Source of the DNA: Verrucomicrobiia bacterium
GTDB taxonomy: Bacteria; Verrucomicrobiota; Verrucomicrobiia; Limisphaerales; Pedosphaeraceae
Direction: 5' to 3'
Assembly (NCBI GenBank): GCA_036268055.1
Contig: DATAUW010000001.1
Coordinates: 157,597-221,596 of the forward strand
Length of the DNA: 64,000 nucleotides
A program made the translations under genes and the position numbers. The notes below the pieces were generated by a model that did not search any database, was not told the origin of the DNA, and was given only the letters and a program-made list of their open reading frames with translations. Of this stretch, positions 1 to 10,860 are shown in pieces; positions within the stretch are counted from its first letter, which is position 1; every line of letters starts with the position of its first letter.

Positions 1-98
1 AAAGGGAAGCGATTGAGAGCCGCTTGACATACCTCCAGCGATGCTTGCCCGAACCTTCGCAAAATGCAAGCTCGCTACATGTCCACGTGCGGCAGAAT

Positions 99-305
99 TT
101 ACTCATGTTTCCGATCATTGGGCCGGTCAACTGAGAAAGCTTTGCGCGCGCGGCGAAAAGCTTTTTTGGCCTCGGCGCGGCGTTTCGCATCCCGCGCATC
201 TGCAACGAATATCGCGATAAAAAAACCTCCGGCCAGCAAGCCCAGCAAGGCGCAGACAGCCAGCAAAACCAAATCCGTGGTGCTCCAAATGATGGCGGTC
301 ATCAA
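99..305 (-). CDS. Small single-pass membrane protein, function unknown
   Basis: This 68-residue protein has one hydrophobic segment at about residues 9-33 (WSTTDLVLLAVCALLGLLAG, then FFIAIFVAD) and then a strongly basic cytoplasmic-looking tail rich in Arg, Lys and Ala. It looks like a small membrane anchor with a charged helix. I do not recognise a family. It starts just downstream of the terminator that ends the dehydrogenase operon on the same strand, so it probably has its own promoter. The match of composition to a typical small membrane protein is the main support; a spurious frame cannot be excluded. Confidence 0.5.
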   Translation of the reverse strand: MMTAIIWSTTDLVLLAVCALLGLLAGGFFIAIFVADARDAKRRAEAKKAFRRARKAFSVDRPNDRKHE

Positions 306-320
306 TCCGAATAAAAATGA

Positions 321-340
321 CCGGCATCACCCGATGCCGG
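321..340 (-). terminator. Intrinsic terminator of the 2-oxo acid dehydrogenase operon
   Basis: A perfect 8-bp stem (CCGGCATC / GATGCCGG) with a 4-base loop is followed, reading the minus strand, by TCATTTTTATTC. It lies about 80 bases past the stop codon of the E2 gene and fits a rho-independent terminator. Confidence 0.75.
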
Positions 341-417
341 CCACTCTTACCATCGGAACACAAATAAGATGCGCGGGCGAAAAGATTGTTCCCGAAAATA
401 TCGCGAAAAAAAACGGC

Positions 418-1620
418 TTAAAGCTGCTCCGGCTTGGTCAGCAACGCCGCGATCCGCGCCAGCAGTCGCCCCGCCGCGCCGCCGTCCAGCACGCGATGAT
501 CGAAACTAAGCGTCAAGTTCGCCTCCATGACCGGCACAAATTGGCCTTTCGCCGCGTCCCAGCTTGGCACAAGCCGACCCGCGCCCATGCCCAGCACGAG
601 CGTTTGTTCCGGCAGCGGAATCGGCGTGGCCCAAGTCAGGCCGAACGTACCGAAGTTAGTGACGGTCGCAATCGAACCGCCGGTCGCATCGGCGGGCAAA
701 CGCCGTTGCCGCGCAAGTTCAACCAATTCATTGTAACGCCCGACCATTTCCTTGAGCGAGCGTTTGTCGGCGTTGCGAATCACCGGAACCAGCACACCGT
801 CCTCAGCTTCCACAGCAAAGCCCACATCAATCGCCGATGGATGAACAATTTTATTGCCAACCAACCGTCCCGCCGGCGCGCTGTTTTCCGCAAGGGCGAG
901 CGCCAATGCGCGCATCGCGTAAAGCGCAGGGCCGGGTTTGGGATCGGAACTTTTACGATGCGCCAGCACCGGGTCAAGGCACACAGGCAGCGCGACGGTC
1001 GCGATGGGCCGCGTCCAACTGCGCCGCATGGCATCGGCCACGGCCACGCGCATCGTCGAAGCCGAACTCAATTTATTGCGCTCGAGGTTGACGAGAAATT
1101 TTTCAAAATCCTGGATCGTCAATCGTCCCGCCGCGCCGCTGCCCGCAATCCCTGAAAGGTCCGCTGCGTGCAGCCCCAACTCCGCCATGCGCGCTTTCAT
1201 GCGTGGCGACATATAACTCGCGCCCGCCGCGTTCGCTGGGACGGGCAAGCCGCGCACCGTCGGCTCCACGTCGTGCGCCTTGCCGTCAGCGGTGGATTTG
1301 CCGACATTTCCCGCCGCGTCGCCATTGCCCTGGATGGATTGCACCGGCTGGTCGAGTCCCAAACGCTCCATGTTTTCCTGGCTGACTTCAAGATAACCCA
1401 GCACGGCGCCGACGACATAACTTTCGTTGAGCTTGACGAGCAATTTTTCAATCCGCCCCGCGCACGGTGACGAGACATTCATCGTCGCTTTGTTTGTCTC
1501 GACTTCAAACACATCCTGATCGGCTTCCACTTCGTCGCCGGGCTTGACGAGTAATTGCACGATGGTGGCTTCGGCGATGGATTCGCCGAGTTGCGGCATG
1601 ATGATGGGTATCTGCGGCAT
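418..1620 (-). CDS. pdhC: 2-oxo acid dehydrogenase E2 component (dihydrolipoamide acyltransferase, pyruvate type)
   Basis: E2 core of a 2-oxo acid dehydrogenase complex, moving an acyl group from lipoamide to CoA. The domains run in the usual order. A lipoyl domain covers residues 1-78, with the lipoylated Lys44 in ETNKATM. A linker follows, then an E3-binding domain at about 135-180 (YMSPRMKARMAELGL). The catalytic domain ends with the HRVLDGG motif carrying the active-site His and Asp. At 400 residues with a single lipoyl domain it is of normal size for a short E2. It is the last gene of a three-gene operon, starting 3 bases after the E1 beta stop. No E3 (lpd) gene is in the window. The acetyl rather than branched-chain specificity is inferred from overall similarity only. 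Confidence 0.92.
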   Translation of the reverse strand: MPQIPIIMPQLGESIAEATIVQLLVKPGDEVEADQDVFEVETNKATMNVSSPCAGRIEKLLVKLNESYVVGAVLGYLEVSQENMERLGLDQPVQSIQGNGDAAGNVGKSTADGKAHDVEPTVRGLPVPANAAGASYMSPRMKARMAELGLHAADLSGIAGSGAAGRLTIQDFEKFLVNLERNKLSSASTMRVAVADAMRRSWTRPIATVALPVCLDPVLAHRKSSDPKPGPALYAMRALALALAENSAPAGRLVGNKIVHPSAIDVGFAVEAEDGVLVPVIRNADKRSLKEMVGRYNELVELARQRRLPADATGGSIATVTNFGTFGLTWATPIPLPEQTLVLGMGAGRLVPSWDAAKGQFVPVMEANLTLSFDHRVLDGGAAGRLLARIAALLTKPEQL

Positions 1621-1623
1621 AGG

Positions 1624-2589
1624 TCAAAGTCGAATCAGGTTGCGGGCGGCGATGGCGATGCTTTGGGTGGTGGGACGATGCACGGCCCATAAACTCGGAT
1701 GATACGGCACGGGAGTGTCTTTGGCGTTGAGGCGTTGCGGCGGCGCGTCGAGCAGGCCAAAACCTTCCGTTGCTACGCGTGCGATCACTTCCGCCGTCAC
1801 CCCGCCCCACGGCCACGCTTCACCGACGCAAAGCAAGCGTCCCGTGCGCGCGACCGATGCCATCACGGTATCGGTATCCAGCGGTTTGACCGAACGCAAA
1901 TCAACGACTTCGACTTCCATGCCTTCCGTCGCCAATTCTTCCGCCACCGCCAGCGCATCGTGAACCATCGCACTATAAGCCACGATAGTCATGTCACGCC
2001 CCGGTCGCGCGATGCGCGCTTTGCCCGTGGGCATCGCCTCGGTCGGCAGATGTTCCGCCTTCAAGTGATTATAAAGATGTTTGTGCTCGCAAAAAATCAC
2101 CGGGTCATCAATCGCCACCGCTTCAAGCAACATGCTATACGCGTCTTCAACCGTTGCCGGAGTCATCACGACTAGGCCGGGATAATGCGCGTAAATCGCC
2201 TCAAGACTTTGGCTGTGGTACGGCCCGCCGCCCGCGATTCCGCCGCTCGGCAATCGTATGGTAATCGGACAAGGCACATTCGTGCGCCAGTAAAATGCCG
2301 CGGCGTTATTAACAATTTGATTGAACCCCGGCAGCGAAAAATCCGCATACTGCATTTCCACGATCGGACGCATGCCGCCAATCGCCGCTCCAATCGCCGC
2401 GCCAACCATCGCGTCTTCGCTGATGGGCGAATCGAGAACGCGCCCCGGATATTCGCGCGCGAGATTTTTCGTGGCCTTGAATGCGCCGCCGAACGCGCCC
2501 ACGTCCTGCCCGTAAATGAACACGCGCGGATCATCGGCAAGCGCCTTGGCTTGCGCCGCGCGAATGGCTTCGAGATAGGTGATGCTCAC
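1624..2589 (-). CDS. pdhB: Pyruvate dehydrogenase E1 component, beta subunit
   Basis: Beta half of the thiamine-diphosphate-dependent E1. Together with the alpha subunit it decarboxylates the 2-oxo acid and acylates the E2 lipoyl group. The typical N-terminal block ITYLEAIRAAQAKALADDP, then GQDVGAFGGAF, SEDAMVGAAIGAA and the C-terminal transketolase-like block VVDLRSVKPLDTDT are all present. I place the start at a GTG (2589) that overlaps the stop of E1 alpha by 4 bases (GTGA). The frame stays open 15 codons upstream, but that extension would overlap E1 alpha and lacks family similarity. The overlap suggests translational coupling, as expected for subunits needed in equal amount. Confidence 0.93.
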   Translation of the reverse strand: MSITYLEAIRAAQAKALADDPRVFIYGQDVGAFGGAFKATKNLAREYPGRVLDSPISEDAMVGAAIGAAIGGMRPIVEMQYADFSLPGFNQIVNNAAAFYWRTNVPCPITIRLPSGGIAGGGPYHSQSLEAIYAHYPGLVVMTPATVEDAYSMLLEAVAIDDPVIFCEHKHLYNHLKAEHLPTEAMPTGKARIARPGRDMTIVAYSAMVHDALAVAEELATEGMEVEVVDLRSVKPLDTDTVMASVARTGRLLCVGEAWPWGGVTAEVIARVATEGFGLLDAPPQRLNAKDTPVPYHPSLWAVHRPTTQSIAIAARNLIRL

Positions 2590-3629
2590 TGGTTCTGGCC
2601 CTCGATAAGATGCCGCGAAGAGAGCGCGCTCCAATCTTCGCTGTATGGGTCCGGCCCCGCTTCCCGGCGGACGGTGGCAAGCGCCTCCTCGATTTCATGC
2701 ACACACTCATTGCGCCACGCATCCAGCAGCGTTTGGTCTGCCCAATCTTCTTTCAGCAAATGCTCCTCCGCCAGCTTCAGGCAATCGCGCCCGTAACCCA
2801 CCGTTCTCAACAGTGGATCAATGTAATTGGAATCATCATGTTCGCCGTGACCGCAAAGGCGAAGCAGTCGTCCGACGATTAGTTGCGGGCCATTTCCGCG
2901 GCGCGCGGATTCAATCGCCTCACCCACGATTTTCAAACAGGCCGTCAAATCATTGCCATCGAACGAATGGCCTTGCACGCCGTAGCCCACGGCGCGATCC
3001 ACTAAATCTTCACAGGCGAATTGTCGCGAGGTGGGCGTCGAATAAGCATATTGATTATTCGCCACCATGAGCACGAGCGGAAGTTTTTCGATGGCCGCCT
3101 GGTTGAGCCCCTCGTGAAACGCTCCCGTCGAAGTCGCGCCATCGCCCAGACACGCGACGCCAACCGTGCCTTTGATTTTTTTGAACCGATGCGCCAGCAA
3201 CGCGCCGTTCACCACTGAAACCATCGCGCCCAGATGGCTCACCATCGGTAAATAACCGGCGCGCGGGTTGCCACGATGAACATTCCCATCACGACCGCGC
3301 ATCGGCCCGGCAGCCGAACCAAGGTAAGTGCGGATGGCATCGAAAATCGTTTCGCCAAAAGCCAGTCGCCCCGCGGCATCGCGAATGAGCGGCGCAAAGA
3401 TGTCCCCCTGCCGCAAATTCAACCCAGCCGCCACACTGAAAGCCTCCTGCCCGCGCCCCAGGAACACGCCGCCGGCGATTTTGCCCGTTCGATAAAGGCT
3501 CGCGAATTTATCGTCCAAAACGCGCGCCAGCAACATACCACGGTAAGCTTTCAGGTATGTATCGCGGAAGGAGGAGACTTCGCCAATAGTTTGAGCCATG
3601 TAGGGAAATTTATGCGCCTTTTCTGCCAT
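2586..3629 (-). CDS. pdhA: Pyruvate dehydrogenase E1 component, alpha subunit
   Basis: Alpha subunit of the heterotetrameric E1. The thiamine-diphosphate motif is clear: GDGATSTGAFHEGLNQAAI followed by LVLMVANNQYAYSTP. The upstream block FLGRGQEAFSVAA and the phosphorylation-loop-like stretch CGHGEHDDSNY are also typical. The length of 347 residues is normal. It is the first gene of the pdhABC operon. The ATG start has a small hypothetical frame overlapping it by 20 bases upstream. Substrate specificity (pyruvate against branched-chain 2-oxo acids) cannot be fixed from the sequence by eye; pyruvate is the likeliest. Confidence 0.92.
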   Translation of the reverse strand: MAEKAHKFPYMAQTIGEVSSFRDTYLKAYRGMLLARVLDDKFASLYRTGKIAGGVFLGRGQEAFSVAAGLNLRQGDIFAPLIRDAAGRLAFGETIFDAIRTYLGSAAGPMRGRDGNVHRGNPRAGYLPMVSHLGAMVSVVNGALLAHRFKKIKGTVGVACLGDGATSTGAFHEGLNQAAIEKLPLVLMVANNQYAYSTPTSRQFACEDLVDRAVGYGVQGHSFDGNDLTACLKIVGEAIESARRGNGPQLIVGRLLRLCGHGEHDDSNYIDPLLRTVGYGRDCLKLAEEHLLKEDWADQTLLDAWRNECVHEIEEALATVRREAGPDPYSEDWSALSSRHLIEGQNQ

Positions 3630-3849
3630 GATGCAATATTTCTTTGAAGCTCCGCCGCAGTTGAACGGAGCTAATTGCCCCGATTATGCCATGCTCGACC
3701 AGCGTGTCTAACAATTCGCAGCTCCGTGACCGATAATAGGTCAGAAATTGAGCAAGAGCCAATGCCCAATGATCATCGAAAAAATTGGGTAAACCTGAAT
3801 TGTCCCAAAAACGCCGAAGTTCGCTTGGCTGCGCGACTTGGGCATTCAT
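3610..3849 (-). CDS. Possible small protein upstream of pdhA, unknown
   Basis: An open frame of about 79 codons from an ATG at 3849 runs into the first 20 bases of pdhA. The translation (RRFWDNSGLPNFFDDHWALA and so on) has a plausible globular composition with aromatic and charged residues. The frame continues upstream to 3924 without a better start. I recognise no family. It could be a short leader gene of the pdh operon, or chance; the overlap with pdhA is an argument against it. Confidence 0.35.
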   Translation of the reverse strand: MNAQVAQPSELRRFWDNSGLPNFFDDHWALALAQFLTYYRSRSCELLDTLVEHGIIGAISSVQLRRSFKEILHHGRKGA

Positions 3850-3912
3850 TTTAAAATGAAATTTGCCTTTCCCATTTATTGGTGTTGAATGTGCTAAATA
3901 CCTGGAAGGTAA

Positions 3913-3931
3913 TTGACGATACATACGTCAA
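3913..3931. promoter_or_regulatory. Dyad in the divergent region before the hybrid kinase
   Basis: TTGACG and CGTCAA form a 6-7-6 inverted repeat, 24 bases ahead of the kinase ATG, in the divergent region between the minus-strand pdh operon and the plus-strand kinase. The spacing could fit a dimeric regulator. No regulator is known for it and the dyad is short. Confidence 0.25.
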
Positions 3932-3954
3932 ATGGACATCGAAATTGCCGTTTT

Positions 3955-6438
<2,484 letters not shown>

Positions 6439-6439
6439 C

Positions 6440-7654
6440 ATGAACAAAAAGATTTTACTCATCGAAGACGACCAGCTCGTCGCCAATATTTATCGCAACA
6501 AGTTTTGCTGCGATAATTTTGACGTGGAAGTGGCGCATGACGGCGCAGCGGGCTTTGATGCCATCCTGACCTTCAAACCCAACGTGGTCATTTTGGATTT
6601 GATGCTGCCGACCATCACCGGGCTCGATCTCCTCAAAAAAATCCGCGCCCAGGAAGAACTGAAGCAGTTGCCGGTCATCGTTTTTTCCAACACCTACCTT
6701 AGCAATATGGTGCAGGAAGCCTGGAAAGCCGGTGCCACCAAATGTCTTTCCAAGGCTAGTTGCACGCCCAAGCAGGTGATTGACGTCGTGCGCTCGCTCG
6801 TGGGCTCGTCCGATCCCGCCCCGGCCTCGGCGCCCGCGCGCACGGTTCCCACCGCCGCTCCCGTCGCGGACCCGGAAGCCGACGCCGCCTTTCAGGACGA
6901 TCTTCGCCGCTCCTTTTTGGAAGCGCTGCCCGCGTGCATCGCCGCGTGCCGCGCGCATCTGCAATCGGCCATCCGCAGCGCCAGCGAAGAACAGCGCGTC
7001 AAATATTTGCAGGAGCTTTATCGCCGCGTCCACACCATCACTGGCAATGCCGGCATGGCGGGCGTCGTGACCATCGCGCAAATGACCGACGCCCTCGAAG
7101 CCCTGATCAAGGAGCTTTACGAGAAACCGAAAAACATCAACGCCTCCACCCTTCGCACCGTCGCGCTCACCGTTGATTTTCTCAACTTGCTTTTCGAGCG
7201 CACGCCCATCGCCGAGCCGAAACTGATGCCTTCGCCCGCGAAGCCGAATATCCTCGTCGTGGATGACGAAGCCATCTCGCGCCGCGCCATCACTTATGCG
7301 CTGGAAAAAGCGAAGCTCGCGAGTAGCAGCGTGGAAAATCCCGAGGCTGCGTTGACGTTGCTCGCCGAAAATAAATACGATCTGGTTTTTCTCGACGTGG
7401 ACATGCCGGGAATGAACGGCTTCGAGCTTTGCACCAAGCTGCGCGGATTCCAGCGCAACCACGCCACCCCCGTCGTCTTCGTCACCGGACTCACCGATTT
7501 CGAGAGCCGCGCGAACTCCACCATGAGCGGCGGAAACGACCTTATCGCCAAGCCCTTTCTCTTCATGGAACTCGCCGTCAAAGCGCTCGTTTACGTCCTG
7601 CGCGGCCGCATGGCCCCCGCGGCAAAAGCTACCCCCACCCTCGCCGCCGCATAA
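6440..7654 (+). CDS. Response regulator with REC-HPt-REC architecture
   Basis: The first receiver has Asp53 (VILDLMLPTITG). A central HPt-like domain has VHTITGNAGMAG, which supplies the phosphorylatable His. A second receiver has LVFLDVDMPGMNG and ends in a conserved AKPF. There is no DNA-binding or enzymatic output domain, so it acts as a relay or an interaction switch. The short spacers rich in Pro and Ala after the first receiver look flexible. The ATG at 6440 lies immediately after the kinase stop codon; the frame is open slightly upstream but only by a TTG inside the kinase. The pair most likely exchange phosphoryl groups through their HPt domains. Confidence 0.9.
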   Translation: MNKKILLIEDDQLVANIYRNKFCCDNFDVEVAHDGAAGFDAILTFKPNVVILDLMLPTITGLDLLKKIRAQEELKQLPVIVFSNTYLSNMVQEAWKAGATKCLSKASCTPKQVIDVVRSLVGSSDPAPASAPARTVPTAAPVADPEADAAFQDDLRRSFLEALPACIAACRAHLQSAIRSASEEQRVKYLQELYRRVHTITGNAGMAGVVTIAQMTDALEALIKELYEKPKNINASTLRTVALTVDFLNLLFERTPIAEPKLMPSPAKPNILVVDDEAISRRAITYALEKAKLASSSVENPEAALTLLAENKYDLVFLDVDMPGMNGFELCTKLRGFQRNHATPVVFVTGLTDFESRANSTMSGGNDLIAKPFLFMELAVKALVYVLRGRMAPAAKATPTLAAA

Positions 7655-7706
7655 AAGCGCCGCGGCGCGACAGCGCCGTCCACCCCTTCCTCTAATTTGG
7701 TAGGGC

Positions 7707-7720
7707 TGCGCTGCCACGCA
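7707..7720. repeat. Left target-site duplication of the IS4 element
   Basis: TGCGCTGCCACGCA here is repeated exactly at 9093-9106, directly abutting the two ends of the insertion sequence. A perfect 14-bp duplication points to a fairly recent insertion. Confidence 0.9.
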
Positions 7721-9092
7721 CTAGTGTCCAGCTATATCTATTGGAACTGGAATGACTTCTGGTTTTCCGGATAAGAGTTGTTCGAATCGTTTTGTGATAT
7801 TTGTTGCGCAAAGAGTTCAATGGCAGGCATTTGTTCGAAGATGCTCACGCTGGAAATTTGCAAAATTTCATTCAAATTTTTTTCGATTCCATTTTGCTTT
7901 TTAAAAATCGCCACCATTAAATACGCGCAGATGGCGCTCCAGATCTGGCAGCGCACCGCATTCTCCGAGCGCCCGTAAAACGCCCGCAACCGCAAATGTT
8001 GTTTGATCCATTTGAAAAATAATTCGACCTGCCAGCGCCGCTTATAGAGTTGGCCCACGGTCTCGGCGCTCAGTGAAAAATTATTCGTCAACAGCACCAG
8101 CCCGACTTGGTTTTCCGAATCATAGAGCCGGATTTTTCGCAAAGCCTCGGGAAAGGATTTGGCTGACCAATTACTTTTGAGGCGCACCGTCTGATCGCAC
8201 TTATAACCGTTTTCCTTGGCCACCGGTCGGCTGGCCAAAACCTTGAGACTCACCGGCTCCTTGCAGCGAACGACAAAGAACGCGCCCCGTTGCTGGAGGC
8301 GATAGAGCCGCAGAAAATCCATGTAGCCCCGGTCCATGATGTAGTGCGCTCCCGGGTGGATGGGGATTTGATCGAGCAGGCGCATATCTCCGATTTTGGT
8401 GCCGGTGATCGCCGCCCAGGCGGGCAGATTGCCCTGCAAAGACAGCAGCAAATGCAGTTTGAGCGCGCTGCGCCCGGTGCGGGAGTAGTAACCCCAGGGG
8501 AAAACATCCAGCGCCAGCGAGATGATGGAGGAATCCAGGGCGAAGACCAACCCGGCCGCCTCGACCTCCGTGGGCGCCTGGCGATACAAGGAGGCGGCGC
8601 GCCGCATGAGAGTTTGGGCCAGGCTTTGAAACAATCGCCAATCCCGATGCTTGCCGGCGTAAGCCAGGTTGGTCCGGGTGACCCGGCCACGGAACCCCAT
8701 ATGATAGAGCAGCCGGGGCTTGGAATTAAGGCAGGCCACGATATCACGCAGGCTTTCGCGATAAGTGAGCTGGCCAAAACAAAGGGCCAGAAAATGATCA
8801 TAGCCCGCGAGTCCGCGGAACGGTTTGGCGGGAGGAAATTTTTCGGCGCAGCGGGAAAACTCCGCGGCATGGAGAGCGCTGGTGATTTGAGAGAACAGGG
8901 TGGCATAGGGCTGCATCCGCAACGCTAGGCGAAAAAGCCGCCGTGAAAACCTTCAAAGTGTCAACTCTGGAATTGGGGAAAAGGAACAAAACTTTCCAGC
9001 CAAACTCCATGTCGGTAACAGCCCCCACCTTCAGCTTACCCGCATAAAATATGAAGATTATGCCCGCCCTTTCAATTATAGCTGGACACGAG
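7721..9092 (-). mobile_element. Complete IS4-family insertion sequence, 1372 bp
   Basis: The ends are 16-bp inverted repeats with one mismatch: CTAGTGTCCAGCTATA at the left, and CTCGTGTCCAGCTATA as the complement of 9077-9092 at the right. They are flanked by a perfect 14-bp direct repeat. One transposase gene fills most of the element, on the minus strand. About 170 bases between the right end and the transposase start carry no gene. Every part needed for transposition looks intact. The target is a dispersed palindromic repeat unit. Confidence 0.93.
7738..8922 (-). CDS. IS4-family transposase (DUF4372 plus DDE domain)
   Basis: DDE transposase of 394 residues. The N-terminal DUF4372-like segment (residues 1-75, PYATLFSQI ... 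FRGLAGYDHFLALCFGQLTY) is typical of one IS4 subgroup. The catalytic triad is visible: Asp130 in FALDSSIISL, Asp197 in YIMDRGYMDF, and Glu300 within the IS4 signature Y293-R296-E300-K307 (YKRRWQVELFFKWIKQ). The reading frame is uninterrupted and fills the element. It probably moves the element by cut-and-paste. Confidence 0.95.
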   Translation of the reverse strand: MRMQPYATLFSQITSALHAAEFSRCAEKFPPAKPFRGLAGYDHFLALCFGQLTYRESLRDIVACLNSKPRLLYHMGFRGRVTRTNLAYAGKHRDWRLFQSLAQTLMRRAASLYRQAPTEVEAAGLVFALDSSIISLALDVFPWGYYSRTGRSALKLHLLLSLQGNLPAWAAITGTKIGDMRLLDQIPIHPGAHYIMDRGYMDFLRLYRLQQRGAFFVVRCKEPVSLKVLASRPVAKENGYKCDQTVRLKSNWSAKSFPEALRKIRLYDSENQVGLVLLTNNFSLSAETVGQLYKRRWQVELFFKWIKQHLRLRAFYGRSENAVRCQIWSAICAYLMVAIFKKQNGIEKNLNEILQISSVSIFEQMPAIELFAQQISQNDSNNSYPENQKSFQFQ

Positions 9093-9106
9093 TGCGCTGC
9101 CACGCA
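9093..9106. repeat. Right target-site duplication of the IS4 element
   Basis: Exact copy of 7707-7720. It continues directly into the rest of the interrupted dispersed repeat (GCCGTCCGCAGTCCCGCAGG). Confidence 0.9.
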
Positions 9107-9115
9107 GCCGTCCGC

Positions 9116-9160
9116 AGTCCCGCAGGGATGGCAGATATTAACCCAGCAATTTATTGCTGG
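9116..9160. repeat. Dispersed double-hairpin repeat, family A, copy 1
   Basis: A 45-base unit matches 12721-12765 with about six differences. It contains two palindromes: GTCCCG around a short loop, and CCAGCAAT-TT-ATTGCTGG. The second stem differs from copy 2 by a compensatory pair (A-T for C-G), so the hairpin itself seems to be maintained. This is the copy whose 5' part was split by the insertion sequence. Confidence 0.7.
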
Positions 9161-9243
9161 ATTTCCATCCGCCACAGCCCCGCAACAATAAAAGTCACGC
9201 CCCAAACGCGATCCTTCGCCCATCGCCATCGCCTACCCACCGC

Positions 9244-9294
9244 CTTCCGTCTCTCTCTCCCCGCGACCGCGCGGGGCGAGAGCCGGAGAGAGGG
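9244..9294. repeat. GC-rich dispersed palindrome, CTCTCCCCGCG type
   Basis: CTCTCCCCGCG and CGCGGGGCGAGAG form an interrupted inverted repeat in the space before the HIT gene, followed by a second GAGAGAGGG stretch. A related unit sits near 51992-52035. It is probably one of several palindromic intergenic families in this genome. No gene lies between the insertion sequence and 9383. Confidence 0.4.
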
Positions 9295-9382
9295 GGCTTA
9301 ATTCCCTATCGCAACGAGCTTACACCTCTTGCACGCCCCTCTCGCCTTTGACTTTCCTCTTGCCCCTCATTATGCTGCCCTC

Positions 9383-9874
9383 ATGGAAATGCTCCATGCG
9401 CCTTGGCGAATCCAATATATTCAAGCTCCCAAATCGGCCCCGGCCGGTGGTTCCATCTTTGCCGAAATCGGCCAATCCACCGATGACGAAGGCAATCTCG
9501 TCATCGCGCGGGACCGCACCTGCTATGTCGTGTTGAATCGCTTTCCCTACACGGGTGGGCACCTCCTCGTGGTGCCTTACAAGCAAACCCCCGACTTTCA
9601 CGGCCTCACCGACGGCGAACTCACCGACCTCATGAAAATGGTCCGCCGCTGTCAGGACGCCCTCACCGCCGTCATGAAACCCAACGGCTTCAACATCGGC
9701 GTCAACCTCGGCCGCGCCGCCGGTGCCGGCATCGAGGAACATCTCCACATCCACATCGTCCCCCGCTGGGCCGGCGATACCAATTTCATGCCCGTCGTCG
9801 GTCACACCATGGTCCTGCCCGAAGCGCTCACCGAACTCGCCGCCAAGCTCCGCGCTTCGCTGGCGCAATCATAA
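9383..9874 (+). CDS. HIT-family nucleotide hydrolase or phosphorylase
   Basis: Histidine-triad protein of 163 residues. The catalytic motif HLHIHIVPRW (H-x-H-x-H-x-x) follows the typical core VLNRFPYTGGHLLVVPY and FNIGVNLGRAAGAGI. The layout is that of the AP4A phosphorylase/hydrolase-like branch (YIQAPK at the N terminus, CYVVLNRFPYTGGH), acting on dinucleoside polyphosphates or nucleotidyl adducts. I start it at the ATG at 9383; an upstream open stretch of 18 codons has no family similarity. It stands 26 bases before phoH, and HIT and phoH/ybeY are probably cotranscribed. The exact substrate is unknown. Confidence 0.88.
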   Translation: MEMLHAPWRIQYIQAPKSAPAGGSIFAEIGQSTDDEGNLVIARDRTCYVVLNRFPYTGGHLLVVPYKQTPDFHGLTDGELTDLMKMVRRCQDALTAVMKPNGFNIGVNLGRAAGAGIEEHLHIHIVPRWAGDTNFMPVVGHTMVLPEALTELAAKLRASLAQS

Positions 9875-9900
9875 GTCAACGTCCCACCCGCAAAATTCTC

Positions 9901-10860
9901 ATGCCCACGGAAACCCTCCATTTCGAAAACGCTCGCCTCGCCCAGCAGCTTTTTAATAACGACCCGCAAAATTTGCTCGCCCTCGAACAAGCCCTCGGCG
10001 TCAAAGCTACTTCCCGCGAAGGCTGGATCAAGCTCGACGGCCCCGCCGAAGCCATCGAACGCGCCAAGCAACTTTTTCTGCTGCTCGAAAATTCCTTGAA
10101 GGCCGGCACCGCCATTCGCAATCGCGAATTCGCCAACGCGCTCAACGTGATCAATAACGAAGGCATCGGCGCGCTCAAAGATTTGATGTCCGAGCGCATC
10201 CAGACCTCGGGCAAGAAACCCAGCGTCAGCCCGAAAACGCTCGGCCAGAAAAAATATGTGGATGCCATCCGCGTTCACGACGTTACCTTCGGCATCGGCC
10301 CCGCTGGCACCGGCAAAACCTATCTTGCGATGGCGATGGCCGTCTCCGCTCTCAAGGAGGAAAAGGTCAGCCGCATTATTTTGACGCGTCCCGCCGTCGA
10401 GGCCGGTGAAGCGCTCGGTTTTTTGCCCGGCGATCTTTACGAAAAAATCACGCCCTATCTGCGTCCGCTCCACGATGCCTTGCAGGACATGTTGCCCGCC
10501 GAGGAAATCCAAAAATACATGGAACGCAACGTCATTGAAATCGCTCCCCTCGCCTACATGCGCGGCCGCACGCTCAACAATGCCTTCATCATCCTCGACG
10601 AAGCGCAGAACGCCACCACCGAGCAGATGTTCATGTTCCTCACCCGCCTCGGCATGAATTCCAAAGCCGTGATCACCGGCGACGAAACCCAGATTGATTT
10701 GCCCACGCAAAAACGCTCCGGGCTCGTCGAAGCGCATCGCGCCCTGCGCGGAACCGAGGGCATAGCAATCGTCGAGTTCAGCCGCCGCGATGTCGTGCGC
10801 CATCCGTTGGTCCAGCGCATCATCGCCGCTTACGAGGAACATCGCGGCAAAGCCCGATGA
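9901..10860 (+). CDS. phoH: PhoH-like ATPase
   Basis: Cytosolic P-loop ATPase of the PhoH/YbeZ family, usually linked to RNA metabolism with YbeY. Residues 1-75 form the KH-like N-terminal part ([20 protein letters not shown]). The Walker A motif is GPAGTGKT near residue 135 and the Walker B motif is [29 protein letters not shown] is a family hallmark. The length of 319 residues is standard. The stop overlaps the ybeY start by 4 bases (ATGA), the classic phoH-ybeY arrangement, which supports a joint role in rRNA processing and ribosome quality. Confidence 0.95.
   Translation: MPTETLHFENARLAQQLFNNDPQNLLALEQALGVKATSREGWIKLDGPAEAIERAKQLFLLLENSLKAGTAIRNREFANALNVINNEGIGALKDLMSERIQTSGKKPSVSPKTLGQKKYVDAIRVHDVTFGIGPAGTGKTYLAMAMAVSALKEEKVSRIILTRPAVEAGEALGFLPGDLYEKITPYLRPLHDALQDMLPAEEIQKYMERNVIEIAPLAYMRGRTLNNAFIILDEAQNATTEQMFMFLTRLGMNSKAVITGDETQIDLPTQKRSGLVEAHRALRGTEGIAIVEFSRRDVVRHPLVQRIIAAYEEHRGKAR

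Noticed and set aside
9802..10842. A 346-codon minus-strand frame opposite phoH
   Set aside because: phoH is unambiguous by its Walker motifs, and the antisense protein shows repetitive composition only.
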